Shown here: piece by piece, positions 48,504 to 59,755 of the stretch
How positions within the stretch are numbered: position 1 is the first letter of the stretch
Layout of the letters: each line of letters begins with the position of its first letter
Source: Membranipora membranacea
Taxonomy: Eukaryota; Bryozoa; Gymnolaemata; Cheilostomatida; Membraniporidae
Length of the DNA: 64,000 bases
Assembly: GCA_914767715.1 (NCBI GenBank)
Contig: OU612067.1
Location: forward strand, 6,014,001 to 6,078,000
Reading direction: 5' to 3'
Translations under genes and position numbers: made by a program
The notes under the pieces: model-generated
The model's database searches: none
What the model was told of the DNA's origin: nothing
The model's input: the letters and a program-made list of their open reading frames with translations, nothing else

Positions 48504-49850
48504 CAGGGCTCTCAACCACTCAGATTTAGCCCGAGTTACTCAGATTTTTGCATTCAACTCAGGCTTCTCAGGGGATTTTAAAATGTGAGCTAAAACTCGT
48601 TGGCAGAGATGAATAATATATAAACAATGCTAAATGTTGCCTTACAATAATTTATGTCATATTATTAATGAATGATCAGGTATTAGATTCTAGTTGTGAT
48701 AAGCTATGCTCTCACTGCGCTGCCTATTCAAGTCATTTATGTGAGATTCCAATTTGTATTTGAGAACGCTTTTAAAATTTAGCTTGTAATGAACTTTACA
48801 TGATTGAATGAACCTAGTCTTTAATTTGAATATCAACACATTACACCCAACTTGCCTTTCTGTCAAAGCATCTCGGTTCAGACTGAGATGACATAAAACT
48901 TTTGCATGTGAATAATGTGTGGTATTTGTTGTGGGTATTTGATTTCATTTGTGATAAGCTATGCTCTTATTGCTCTCCCAGTGATTTGCAAATAGATTAT
49001 TATGGCTAAATAGAAATTTGAATTTTAGGAATGTTAAAAAAGTCATTTTGCAGGTGAACCGGATAAATCCGGGCAATGATTTCTATAGCATCACATTACA
49101 TCAATTATATGCCTTTCTACCCTGGCGGCTCGATTCGTCAGCCTTTAAAACAATATTTTTACAAACATATTTTTACATCATGGGGATTCATTTTCACCTG
49201 TGGCGATGGCCTTGGTTAGTCCATATGAATTGGTTCATCTGGATCAAATCTAAAAATATTTACGATTTTATGTTTACAAGCAATGCTCTAGGTTTTTATT
49301 GATTTACTAGCTATCACAAACATGAAATGTTGCGAGAAAAGGATGCATATACTTTGTCATTAAAAGAGCTTGCTGCTAATGTATGGAACTTGCATTTGAG
49401 GGCATCGCTCTAGGAAATTTTGTATGATGTGATGCTCATCAGCAGAACAGCACAATAATATCGAGGTCGCCTACGACAACCCTCAAATTCTTGGCAACAT
49501 TAAAAACTTTTCTTAGTAATTTCTTGTCTATGGTACATATGCTCGTGTGCAAAACAGGCAGACAATACATCAAGAGGGAAACTACAAAACTTTTGAACAT
49601 CATGGAAGCTAATGGCTTTGTACTTAGATGTAACATTTTTTTAACAACATACATTCTTTGACTTGCTTTGCCAGCTATTCTTTGCACATAATCTTCAAAT
49701 CCCAGGTATTTCACCCGACAATATTTCGGTACCATCTCAGACATACCCTCAGCTGTTTATGCTCAGGGCGTTTTACACCTTTAAAGTACCACTATGGGAC
49801 ATGCTAATATCAAAACTCAGGTTTCGAATCCTCCCAGGTTGAGAGCCCTG
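48504..49850 (-). mobile_element. Nested hAT-like element in copy B
   Basis: Bounded by CAGGGCTCTCAACC and GGTTGAGAGCCCTG, 1,347 bp. ATATTAC lies on both outer flanks. It is the inverted counterpart of 38,176-39,528 and differs by a few small indels and substitutions. Confidence 0.77.
49439..49744 (-). pseudogene. Reverse-transcriptase fragment in copy B
   Basis: Same 101-codon relic as at 38,282-38,587, still open, with few residue changes visible (for example VYNVAKNLRLDV against VFNVAKNLRVVV). An open frame in both copies reflects recent duplication rather than selection. Confidence 0.73.
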
Positions 49851-50979
49851 ATATTACATAATCAAATAGTAACTAGAAACCAGAAGTATTTTATATCTGA
49901 TATCATATGCCTTCATAATAACAATACTACTACTATTAAGGCTTCTTTGAGGGAAGGATTTGGGATTTCAACGTGACATTTATTTTCGCACAAATCAGAA
50001 GCACTGCCCAATCTATTCTTAAAAAATTTACTTGAAAGACAGTAATTTATGTTTGAAACAACCCTAATAATCTTCAATAATTTTTGATTGACATTGTTTC
50101 CTCAATCAATCCTTGTTTAAAATGTGATAGTGTCAGGCCTTCTTGTGTATTTCTTAGGATTGAAATATTTCATAATTGTTTGATGGGTATCCCTGGCTTA
50201 AATTTAATTCATATCACTGGGCAAGGTCGGTTGACACAAGTACCAGTAGATGAATTATGCGTCCTCATTTAATCCCCCCACTCAAAATTTTGACCCCATC
50301 CAGCAAAAATTAGAACCAGTAGTATTGAATTTGGATTGGATTGGAAATAGTAAATCAAATATCTATCGCTACCTATTCTCTTGCTATCTTGCAAGTATAA
50401 GGGTTTACGGAGAGTTATTTAACCAGATTGACACAATCTGCTTGGTGCTTGGAGTTTGAAATAAAACCTGTATACAGGGAGAACTTGTATGCTGGTATAG
50501 TTTCTGATATTTGGAGACATTCAATTTTGATCCTAGATTCTTCCTCTGTAAAGAATTCTCTCATTTAAGTTTGTATGTTTGTATGATACAAGGACGGGAT
50601 ATGATAAATTAGGCAAAGTGGGATAACTTCTAATTCATATTAAGTACGATATTGTATGAAAATGAGAAGATAACTCTACAGCAACTTGAAGCCAAAATAC
50701 TTTTAATGAACTGAGATAACTTTGCATATGAATTAACTCGTATAAGCGCATGTAAATGTCTACAATTCTGCGTTGCTAAATACGATTCACATTTAGTTTT
50801 GTTTTAAAGCAGTTTCTGTCGCTGATTGTTATTCACTACTGTTCCGTGTATTGATCAGATAAAGAATATTAACACACAGTGGTATTTGGAATTCCCAGGC
50901 TTGTCTTATCGAATTACCCCCACAGTATTTCCCTGCATGACCCGCTGACTAATATCTGAAATGATTCTCAGCTCCTACC

Positions 50980-50988
50980 TATAAAAAG
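50980..50988 (+). promoter_or_regulatory. Candidate TATA box of gene 4
   Basis: TATAAAAAG lies about 120 bases before the ATG of gene 4. Initiation some 30 bases downstream would give a 5' UTR of roughly 100 nt. AAAAAGAAACTGA overlaps it and resembles an IRF/ISRE half-site (GAAA with A-rich flank), but one half-site is weak evidence. Confidence 0.5.
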
Positions 50989-51107
50989 AAACTGATCAGC
51001 CTAGGCTGTTTATTTCGCATGCTGAGCTTGGAGAGCAAGAGAAGTGGAACAGAGAGTACTCCTTGAAGGAAGTCAATACTGGACTCATTTTACAGCTGCA
51101 AATCACC

Positions 51108-54100
51108 ATGGTAAGTCAAGTTATAACAAACATGCAATTTTTTCAAACCATACTTCTCAGATACACACCCTTCATTGTCCAGTCTTTTCCTGAATGCATA
51201 AATTTTTGTCTTGGTTGTATGAATTGGCTGCCAGCCCACAAGACCCTAGCCCCACTAAAACGGGTGCACACTACTCTCAGCGTGACATGGTTTCAGGTTG
51301 TGCTCCATATGAGCAGCTCACTTTTCCTCTACAAGCTCTGTTTATTAGCGGATACCCTTATATAAGTTGATGGTAAATCATAAACATTCCTCTTGCTATT
51401 ACGCAGTCGAGTCGAGCTGAACAAATCGTCACATTTGAGAACAAGCGTGGAGAACTCCGAGCATCCCTTGAAGAAGATAGACTGAGAGAAATAATCAATA
51501 AGGGGGCTCTAAATCTACCGACGATTGTCATATCAATTGGAGGAGTGGCTAGGTCTGGAAAGTCTTTTCTTCTCAATCTATTTGTCAGCTACTTATCCTA
51601 CATCGAACAGGTTTGTCAATACCATCCATTAGGTCCGTAGTTCTAGGGGAGGCAGCTTCTCTGGGATTTCCATTTGCTTAACATATGGGTTAAATTGCTC
51701 GGGGAGGAGGTTACTGGTGATGCTTTTGACTTTTGCCTTCCCTACCATTTTTTCTAAATTACGGCCCTGACCAGTCGTCTAGATTCTAGTACACGATAAC
51801 AAACACCCAGGAACATAATTAAGCTGCTCTACATTATAGACGTGAATATTCTTGATGTTTCGGTATCTAGAAAGAAAAATATAGACTCTTCTACCTTGGC
51901 CAAAATCCAATTAGTAAATCATTCCCCATGTTTTCAATGAAGTGAGGCAGTTAGTCATGGAAGCCAGCTCTAACCTGGGTTCATGTATAAAAAGATGACC
52001 TGGTCGGGCCGAATGACTGCACCTATAGCGGACAATATACTTTGATTTGTCTTTGCACACTAGGTCTATCATGACCGCCCAATATAACTGTTGGGTAGTG
52101 TTCGCTTAGCCTTTGCCGATGTAGCCGTCTAGTCTTTTTTTCTGAGACTCAGAGGGGTGTGATTTGACTGCACACACAGTAGACCTCATGTAGGTTCATT
52201 TATGGTCCTAATTTGAACAGACATGACTAGGCTCGGCAGTGCCAAATCAAATATCACATCCGGCACCGGGAATCGAAGCTGGATCATATGCCCACATGTC
52301 CTTACCCTTAACCATCAGACCACATCTGTCTCATTTCAATTAACCCTTTATATAGAACAACCTGACCATAAAGGATGAGCAAATTCCGCTCCTACTTGAC
52401 AGTACATTAATATGTGTATACATTTGCAAACATTGCTTTGCTTGTAGAATGGGAGTGACCGAGGATGGGAGTCGTCCTCCATGCCTGTGGAGGGAGTTAA
52501 CTGGGCTCAGAGCAGAACAGCTGTTACTCTGGGTATCTGGATGTGGAACAGACCATTCATTATCACAAGATGTGACGGTAGTAAGGTGAGCGCCATAGAT
52601 TTCACAGCTTGTGAGACTTCATATGAGTGTATGGGTTGTGAGATTTTTGTTATTTTGTGGTTATTTTTGTTTTTTGGGTCCCCAAAACAAAAAAAGTAGC
52701 CGCGTGACAAGGTTACTATTTCTCATATAAGGTAGATTTGGTGCCGTTAATTTGCAAAGATCCTGAATACACTTGCTGTTTGCTAAGAAACAGAAGATTG
52801 GGCTGCCCCTAAAGAGTGAATACACTTGCTGTTTGCTAAGAAACAGAAGATTGGGCTGCCCCTTAAGAGGGACGCAAGGTGCCCTAATCCTCATACTGAG
52901 AATGTGATACATTCTAGAAAACTAGAATGCATCCTAGAGGTGAGGCCATAGAGGACCTCTTAATCATAAGTGTGCAGCAAGCTGCCAAAACTGAACTGGC
53001 ACTAATCGGCCATTGGCAGTGACACTTTGATCTTAGCCAATAGGGCGAGAAGCGAGAAGCGAGATCCTGAATACACTTCACGTGGCTACCTAAACCTGAG
53101 CTCTAATATGATAACCAGCCCTAAAATATGATATATGATATCAAACCTGAGGCAATGTGAAAAACGACAGTGCTGCAGTTAACATCATGTTTCAGATAAG
53201 GTTTAATTTGCCCATGGTGTAATGTAGGGAAATGATAAATGTGCTAGCCTTCAACCATTGATAACAGGCTAGACAACAGTTGGTTGAATCTAGGACAGTT
53301 AGCTGTATAATGTATGATTACTCAACAAAGCAAAATGAAACTTAGCAGCTTTGAAATCAGTTTCTCTTTCATTTTTCATAATTCCGATGACTCACCTTAT
53401 CTTAGTTAATGCCTTCTTTATCTAAAGATATTATATAACTTTATTGTTCAGTTTCATATTGGAAATTCTGCATTGACTGTAAATTCCTGGATTTTCTTCC
53501 CTTATACTACTGAGAGGGAAAATTCCCCTTCAGTAAAGGAAAACCCAGGATGCTGATCAAATTTCCTCGTCTAGACATGTTGATAGTTTCAAATGCATCC
53601 TCAACAACCCACCCACTAGAGGGATGAGCACTGACTACTCGTATTTTTACGATGCAACATCCAAGAGGAAATAAATACATGAATGACTATGTTCTTCTTC
53701 TTTCTAAATTGTATGATATGTGTTTTCATCACTCATCCGTTCTTCCCAAGCAAGCCATAAAATAAATCTTGTATCTCATTGTGTAGACCGGAGTCCGGAT
53801 ATTGCAGTTTGTTTATTGATTTTGAAATACCCATGACTCATAGTTGCATCATGCTGTAACTTTTCAGCTAAATAATGACTTGAAATTTCTAATAATGGAA
53901 AATACACTGCTTCCCTGTGACATCGTTAAATCAATAAATTCAGGTGATTTCTTTTCAACAAGCCATATCATGCCTCCGATAATATTTAGACTACAGACTA
54001 AATCCTTTTTTTTTCCATAGCATGTACAAGTTTTCTTAAATTTGTTCAGGCAGCTGTGTTGTTAGTTGACTCTCAGGGTACAGGTGATAACAGGAGAAGT

Positions 54101-57100
54101 GATGTCAAACTTGACACCCTCATCATGTATATTAGTCTGCAGCTGTCATCTGTACAGGTGCTCAATGTGGAGAAGTACCTTACGTCTGATGTCATGATCA
54201 GCCTACAGGTAATATGTTACTATCAAATAGGAGGTCGAGGAATATCTCCATCCAGCCTGGTAAATCAGTATTAACTGCACATAATTTGTCCAAACAAAAC
54301 TTATAAAGATGTTTAATGGTAGAAATTATTGGTAAAGGAGCTAGGTTAAGTCTGCTGCGGTAGGGAGGAAAATATTGAACACTAACTGTCGTTGACTAGT
54401 TAGAAATAACCATTTACAACAATTTTTTCCGATGTCTTATTTATCTATCTATACTTTATTTACAGTTGTGTGCAGACTATGCAGATTTAGGCGGAGTGGA
54501 ACAGAGAGGCGGAGGAGATAACTACTTATTTCAATCTCTAGCTTTTGTCATTAGAGACCATCAGAGTGATAATCATTTCGGAGAAGATCAAAACGCCTTC
54601 AAAGATATAGTGAGCTACTCATTATTTATAACTCTGTGCTTGATGATGGAAATCTCGATCCAATCTGATTAAAATTGCTTGCATTTTGAGTTGCTCCCTC
54701 TTGAGCTGACTGTAGAATGGGAACAACCTAGTATATGCACTCAAACTGTGTCCGGGTAGCTGGTAGTGGCATTTCATTATCAACCACTTTCCCCACCCGA
54801 AGGGTCGATAATGCCACTACCAGCTATCTTGAAACAGTTTGAGCGCATATGCTAGGAGCAACCCAAAATGCAGGAACATTTGATCAAACTTTATCAAATA
54901 AAAACAAGTGTTTGCAGCAATTTATGATTGTATCAGGTTAAGTGCGTACCGCACAATGCTCGGCCTCTTTGATAGGCACCCTTCTCATATCTACACTTTA
55001 TCTATGGCAGGTTAGAGAGGTGGATAATAAAGAGTTGAAGAAGGTAGTTGATGGAATAAATAACGCCTTCAAGAATGTCACATCATTCAACATGCCTTAT
55101 CCTGGTCAATCAGTAGTCAGTGCTAGCTCCAGCACAAAACAGTGGAAGGTCAGAGGTAAGTATCTATCGTCTTCTTAACCTATCATTGGTGTATTATTCT
55201 ATTTTGGTCTGGTATCTATGCAAATATGAACGAATAAATATCTTTTCCAATCGTAACCTTTCATATATTAGTATTTTTCAATGCAATGATGAAGCAACAG
55301 GCCATGTTACTGTATTACTAATAACCTAATGAATTGAACAATGCAATGTTTTAGAGTTTTTGATGATACCATGACAAAAAAACATATCCGAGGATGACCT
55401 GAACTTTGCATTATGGGAAAGTTGCGAGCATCTATCAAAACAGTATTCACTTCTGATTGTGAACGCTCACTGATTTTTATTTTGCAGACATACCTGAAGA
55501 GTTCCTGCTGGCTTCTCGTGAGATAATCAGTAAGCTCTGTTACCTGACCAGATCAGAGTCCGCTGGAACCAGCTGGGACTCTGGTCAAGAACTTCTCGCC
55601 AACTTTAATGTGAGTTATTTTCTTAACTAACCTTACATTAATCTCACCAAAGCTCAAGAGAGAGAGAGAGAGAGAGGAAAAAATTTCTCATACTGTTTGC
55701 CACAACTATGTGATGATTGGAGAGTGAAAATTAATTTTTTTTCTAGGGTTGCTTTTTCCTTGTTTTACTGGTGAACCATCCTGCACAATGGTGGCTTAAA
55801 AAAACCCTGATAGAGACATCTACCACAGAACCTCTCGAATATCACCTACTTCTGTTTTTAGATGCTCAAATATCATCTGGAGAATGATGATTTACCTCAG
55901 ATCACTTCGCCGATGGAGGCACTGCAAGAGACTATATTGTACAAAGCCTTCGCAACCACCCAGAAACAGTTCTCACAAGATGTTATACAGGTTAGAGGGA
56001 AACATCCATTCACTGATATTTTTGAAAATGGTCTCTTCTGGTTAGGTAATCTAACCTGATATGTCTTGTCTTTAACTGCTTTTGTTGAGGACAAGATTCT
56101 ATACTCAATATCCAGGGTTAAACTATGATTGCCACCAGTATTGATGACCCTAGAGTTGTTATAAGTTATCATTATATTGGAGTTGCCCACCTTTAATGTA
56201 GCACCTGATAACTACCAATGACACTTTTAACATAATTCATTCCATGAGCATACATAATACTACAGATAATTAAGGAGATGATTTCAGAAATAAAGCCTGA
56301 TTCCAAGCCTATGTTTCATTGTCATTGTTCCTGATGCTAAAGAACGATTAATTCCTCAGATTTGTGATGTGGTGATGCAAAAGTGACGGTGCAGCAGTTG
56401 CTGCTGCTCTAAAAAGACAGCCTACGTTAATTTCATTTAATCAGGATTTAGAGTTTGGACAGCGTATATAGAGAAATTAACACATTATAAATATCTCAAG
56501 TTGAAGCTGTTAGATCCAACAATCTTTCTTTGCTAGATGTGCGATGGAGATGGATTGAGACGTATTGAAAGTATTGAGAAGCTCAAACAAATGTTTGATA
56601 GGCTTGTAGAGAAAGCTAAAGCTTACTTTAAGAAAGTCGGAAGAGGAGATAAATACTCTAGGACCACAATCTGGAGGTTGTTTGAATCTTGATAAGTTTT
56701 ATAATCCTTATTCAATCGCTAGGTATCTCAGCCCTCTATTAGCCTCACATAGTGCAGACCTGAATATGTTGATGTAGGGCATTCGGTGTATAAAGCTAGA
56801 GAGGGTGAGCAAACTTTAACATCCAACTGTTCCTGTCGTTCCCTGGGCATACTAGGGTTTTAGAAGATAATTTACCTAGGAAGATTTGCTTTGGTAAGCT
56901 CATTACTGCCTACACTAACAATATTATTCTAATGTATCTCGCTACTCTCGTACACGCTAGTTGTCCTTCATTACAGAAAGTATGAGGAGATGTTAATTAC
57001 AGCTTTTGAAACATCATTCAGTAGCATCAAAGTCCAATTTGACTTCCTGCAACAAGTCAAGAAATTGGAACAAGCAAATGTCCAGACTAAGAAGCAGATG

Positions 57101-57688
57101 GATAAACAGAATGCTGCTTTCCAGCAACAAGTGGGCAGCCTGACAGCAGAGATCGATGACACCAAGCGACAACAGACAGAGAGCCAGCAGATGTATGAGG
57201 CCAGAGAGGCAAGTCTACAGATGGAGATTACCGACCTGCACCAGAAAGTAGCTGAGGCTCAGAATGATGAAGAGAAGCAGAGGCTGAGAGAAGAAATAGA
57301 AGCTCACAGGGTCGAGTCTGGTAAAATCAGGAAAGAGCAAGAGATGGCACAGCAGAGATCAGATGATCAGATGAAACGCCTCATGGACCAGATGAATAAT
57401 ATGAAGTTACAGCAAGATAAGGAGCAGCAGCGACATCAGGAGGAGACCAAGAGGATGCAGGAGGAGTTCCAGCGCCAGCAGGAGAGAAGACAGCAACAGG
57501 AGGCGGCTCTGGCCAATCAGAAATCAGGTCCGTCAAACTGGTTCTCATCCTTACTCGGTACTGCTGTCCCATTAATAGTTAACGCTGCCATAATGGCTAA
57601 TCCTGCCACTAGTGCTCTAGGAATTGCATTCAAAACAGGTGCGGCTACTGTAGCATCTGGTGTTGCCGGTAAGATATTTGGCAGGTAG
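51108..57688 (+). CDS. Atlastin/GBP-like GTPase with coiled coil and hydrophobic C-terminus (gene 4)
   Basis: Ten exons: 51108-51110 (ATG then GTAAGT), 51407-51610, 52448-52585, 54050-54208, 54466-54609, 55011-55155, 55488-55609, 55862-55990, 56537-56676 and 56977-57688. They join in phase into 631 aa. The G domain has P-loop GVARSGKS (Lys53), switch II DSQG (Asp122) and the RD motif (198-199). The helical middle region has HLENDDLPQITSPMEALQET, shared almost word for word with gene 2. Residues about 415-577 are a Gln/Glu/Lys-rich coiled coil. The last 45-50 residues, from SNWFSSLLGTAVPLIVNAA to the end, are Ala/Gly/Val-rich and hydrophobic, suitable for membrane insertion; there is no zinc finger. 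By family, GTP-driven dimerisation could tether or remodel membranes. The role, and whether it is immune, is inference. Gene 2 is its close paralog, transcribed divergently. Confidence 0.92.
52256..52327 (-). pseudogene. tRNA-like sequence in intron 2 of gene 4
   Basis: On the minus strand, TGGTCTGATGGTTAAGG resembles an A box and GCTTCGATTCCCGG a B box with T stem, followed by TGCCGG like an acceptor end. The anticodon arm is not clean. This is probably a tRNA-derived SINE head or a decayed tRNA. Confidence 0.45.
52764..52870. repeat. 53-bp tandem duplication in intron 3 of gene 4
   Basis: Two head-to-tail copies of a unit containing ACACTTGCTGTTTGCTAAGA and ATTGGGCTGCCCC differ at one or two bases. 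The same GAATACACTT start recurs once more at about 53,072. Confidence 0.8.
52925..53063 (-). pseudogene. U2 snRNA-derived sequence
   Basis: Read on the minus strand, 53063 to about 53020 gives CGCTTCTCGCCC, then TTGGCTAAGATCAAAGTG. This matches the 5' end of U2 snRNA (CGCUUCUCGGCCUUUUGGCUAAGAUCAA...), the part that pairs with U6. After it the match fades, though GGTCCTCTATGGCC resembles the U2 stretch GUCCUCUAUCCGAGG. The branch-point and Sm regions are not recognisable. This is a decayed U2 pseudogene or the head of a U2-derived SINE, not a working snRNA. Confidence 0.55.
54728..54854. mobile_element. Foldback micro-element, TAG...CTA ends, 9-bp duplication
   Basis: A 127-bp element in intron 5 of gene 4. 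The ends are TAGTATATGCACTCAAACTG and CAGTTTGAGCGCATATGCTA, with inner arms GTAGCTGGTAGTGGCATT and AATGCCACTACCAGCTAT. Flanks GGAACAACC (54719-54727) and GGAGCAACC (54855-54863) match at 8 of 9 bases. Confidence 0.8.
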
Positions 57689-57805
57689 GAGAGAACACTC
57701 CCATATCTACATTCGTCATTCAATTCTCTGTTGAATATATTCATATTTACACATCTTTCTTACATATTTATACACAGTTAACTCCGAACTCTCCTTGCAT
57801 AAGCT

Positions 57806-58216
57806 TAAGCTCTGGCTACACACGCCGTACTATCCATAGGATTGGGAAACTTTTAGTAAGGCTACACTTTTAGTAAGGCTATGGATTGGGCAAGGTGCTA
57901 TACATCCCTATTAATAGCTAGTCCTATTCCTTTCAATTACAATACAATTTGGGTCTGCTTTGCCTTCCTATTGTTCAACTTCAATGAATTAAACCAATCA
58001 CTATTTAGTAATTTAATTAAGCCCCCCCCCCCCCCGCCTCTTTCACAAATAACAAAAGATTAGCTGGCCGTTCTACAGCTACGGCTATGGATAGAACCAA
58101 CATGTTGGTTAGCTCATCTGAGGCATCTGGCAGAGCTAACCTAGCTATCTTATGCATCTGGCAGAGCTAAAGATGCCCCAATCCTGTGGAAAATACGGCG
58201 TGTGTAGCCGCAGCTT
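57806..58216. mobile_element. MITE-like element in the 3' UTR of gene 4
   Basis: Inverted ends GGCTACACACGCCGTA (from 57814) and TACGGCGTGTGTAGCC (to 58209), with the match extending to AGGATTGGG and CCCAATCCT inside. It contains short internal duplications (ACTTTTAGTAAGGCTA twice; GCATCTGGCAGAGCTAA twice) and a poly-C run at 58,022-58,035. No clean target duplication was found and it encodes nothing. Confidence 0.65.
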
Positions 58217-58369
58217 TAGGGCCCCTACCTGTCTCATCTGGTACGGCGTAATGGTATGATTTTTAAGACTTACTTTTATTAACCTTTGGAGACAGACAAT
58301 TTATAACCACTCTCATAAATATCTTGTCTAATTTTGTAGCTGTACTTTATGCTCTATAATCTATATGAT

Positions 58370-58375
58370 AATAAA
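58370..58375 (+). terminator. Candidate poly(A) signal of gene 4
   Basis: AATAAA about 680 nt after the stop codon of gene 4, past the MITE-like element. If it is used, the MITE lies inside the 3' UTR. Confidence 0.5.
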
Positions 58376-59755
58376 CACTTGTAACATACTAAAAGATCAA
58401 ATATTTTGTTAGTGTTGCAGAATAACATCCAAATAAGTTGTATGATAAAAAATCAGGTGAGCCAGTGAACATGTATATTTATATGATGACGGCTTTCTCA
58501 TAAGCTACATGTAGATTGGTGCTTTACTGAGTTGTAACCAACACTAATGTAACCTTAATCAAGTTTTATCCCATTTGGTCGCCTTCCGGTTGTTCCCGTT
58601 CTACTGGTGAGTTTGCAAATTGGATCATACTTGACCATATTGTAACCAGTGAAGCTGAGATGCTAGAACCTTGACAGACTATGTAGCTGGAGATGCAGGT
58701 CTTAACTATACAGTTCAGGTCCCTTTAACTCTGAAAAGCTTATAAGCTGATAAAAGTTTTCTCGGATTAAGACTATCAATCAAATACCAGGAGTTGTCAC
58801 CCTTTTCAACCATGACATGATAACTTCTCACAAAAATTATCTAATTTCAATGCAAAAAAAGTTTGGGAGAGGAACATCCGATTACAAATGGTTTGATGCT
58901 GTATGAGTTAGATTCAAATGGTTCATATTTGTTGGGATACTGATTGAAGACCTTGGTCAAAATTTGAGTTGAATCAATTGGCTTGATCTTTACTCTACCA
59001 CAACTCCCACATTTGCTTAGTTCTATGTTCAATTATTCGTTGGACGAAGGAAGGGCTTTGACAACGTGCCCGTACGTTACTTGAGTAAAAAATTTTGGGA
59101 GCAATTGCACGCATCATTTTTTTGCCAAGTAAATACTGTCCTCAATATGAGAATGAGAGGTCTAATTCCTTGATTTTTTATTGCATTGGAAATGCAAGGC
59201 TGTACTTGGTACAGTAAAGTTACAATACGGAAACTAATAGGTGAGCCTATAATAAATTACATATATGTACAATTTCTCATTAGTCGCTTGAATCAGTTCT
59301 ATACAAAATAAAATCAAATAACAATTGAACACAATTTGGCAGCGGATAGAAAGCTCCATACTGGTGACTTCTTCCTTGTGAATGGCTTGAAAATAAGGCA
59401 GCTCTCGCCATTCTAGTTAAAATTTATAATTGTATCATAAATGGTAATACCATAAAAAATTTTGAGCAAAATATTGTGTTAATAATAATTTAAATATGCA
59501 ACATACAAGACAAGGGTTCCAAGTATAGAAAAGAATGATCGGGATCAATATGTCTACATGAATAAAAAGTTAATACAGCCTTTAACTCGAATAAAAAAAC
59601 TAGGGTAATGACAGACCAAGAGAGATTGCACCTTGAAAAATATTGAGTGACTTTTGTCAAGCAGTTTGGGGTTGTCTCCTTTGTATTTATTGAGAAATCA
59701 ATGGAGAAGACGAATCAGCATTACATGCACACGATGTCATCTTGGGATCATATAG
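58376..59755. other. Convergent spacer between gene 4 and the unrecognised right-hand gene
   Basis: AT-rich sequence between two convergently transcribed genes. It should include the 3' UTR of the minus-strand gene ending at 59756. No domain, RNA gene or clear repeat was found, apart from a short stretch near 58,565-58,640 that resembles the repeat ends at about 17,610-17,655. Confidence 0.4.

Larger units (their letters stand above)
46298..50715 (-). mobile_element. TIR transposon copy B (4,418 bp), between genes 2 and 4
   Basis: It begins CTCAGCTCATTAAAAGTATT and ends AATACTTTTAATGAACTGAG, so the 20-bp terminal repeats differ at one base. It is flanked by AT on each side. It is the inverted counterpart of copy A, and together they form inverted arms about 4.4 kb long separated by 4,557 bp. 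It lacks the 522-bp insertion of copy A. It occupies most of the divergent intergenic region between genes 2 and 4, and codes for nothing recognisable beyond the relic reverse transcriptase. Confidence 0.85.

Noticed and set aside
57381-57744. Minus-strand ORFs antisense to the end of gene 4
   Set aside because: Shadows of the real coding exon, with no splice or domain support.
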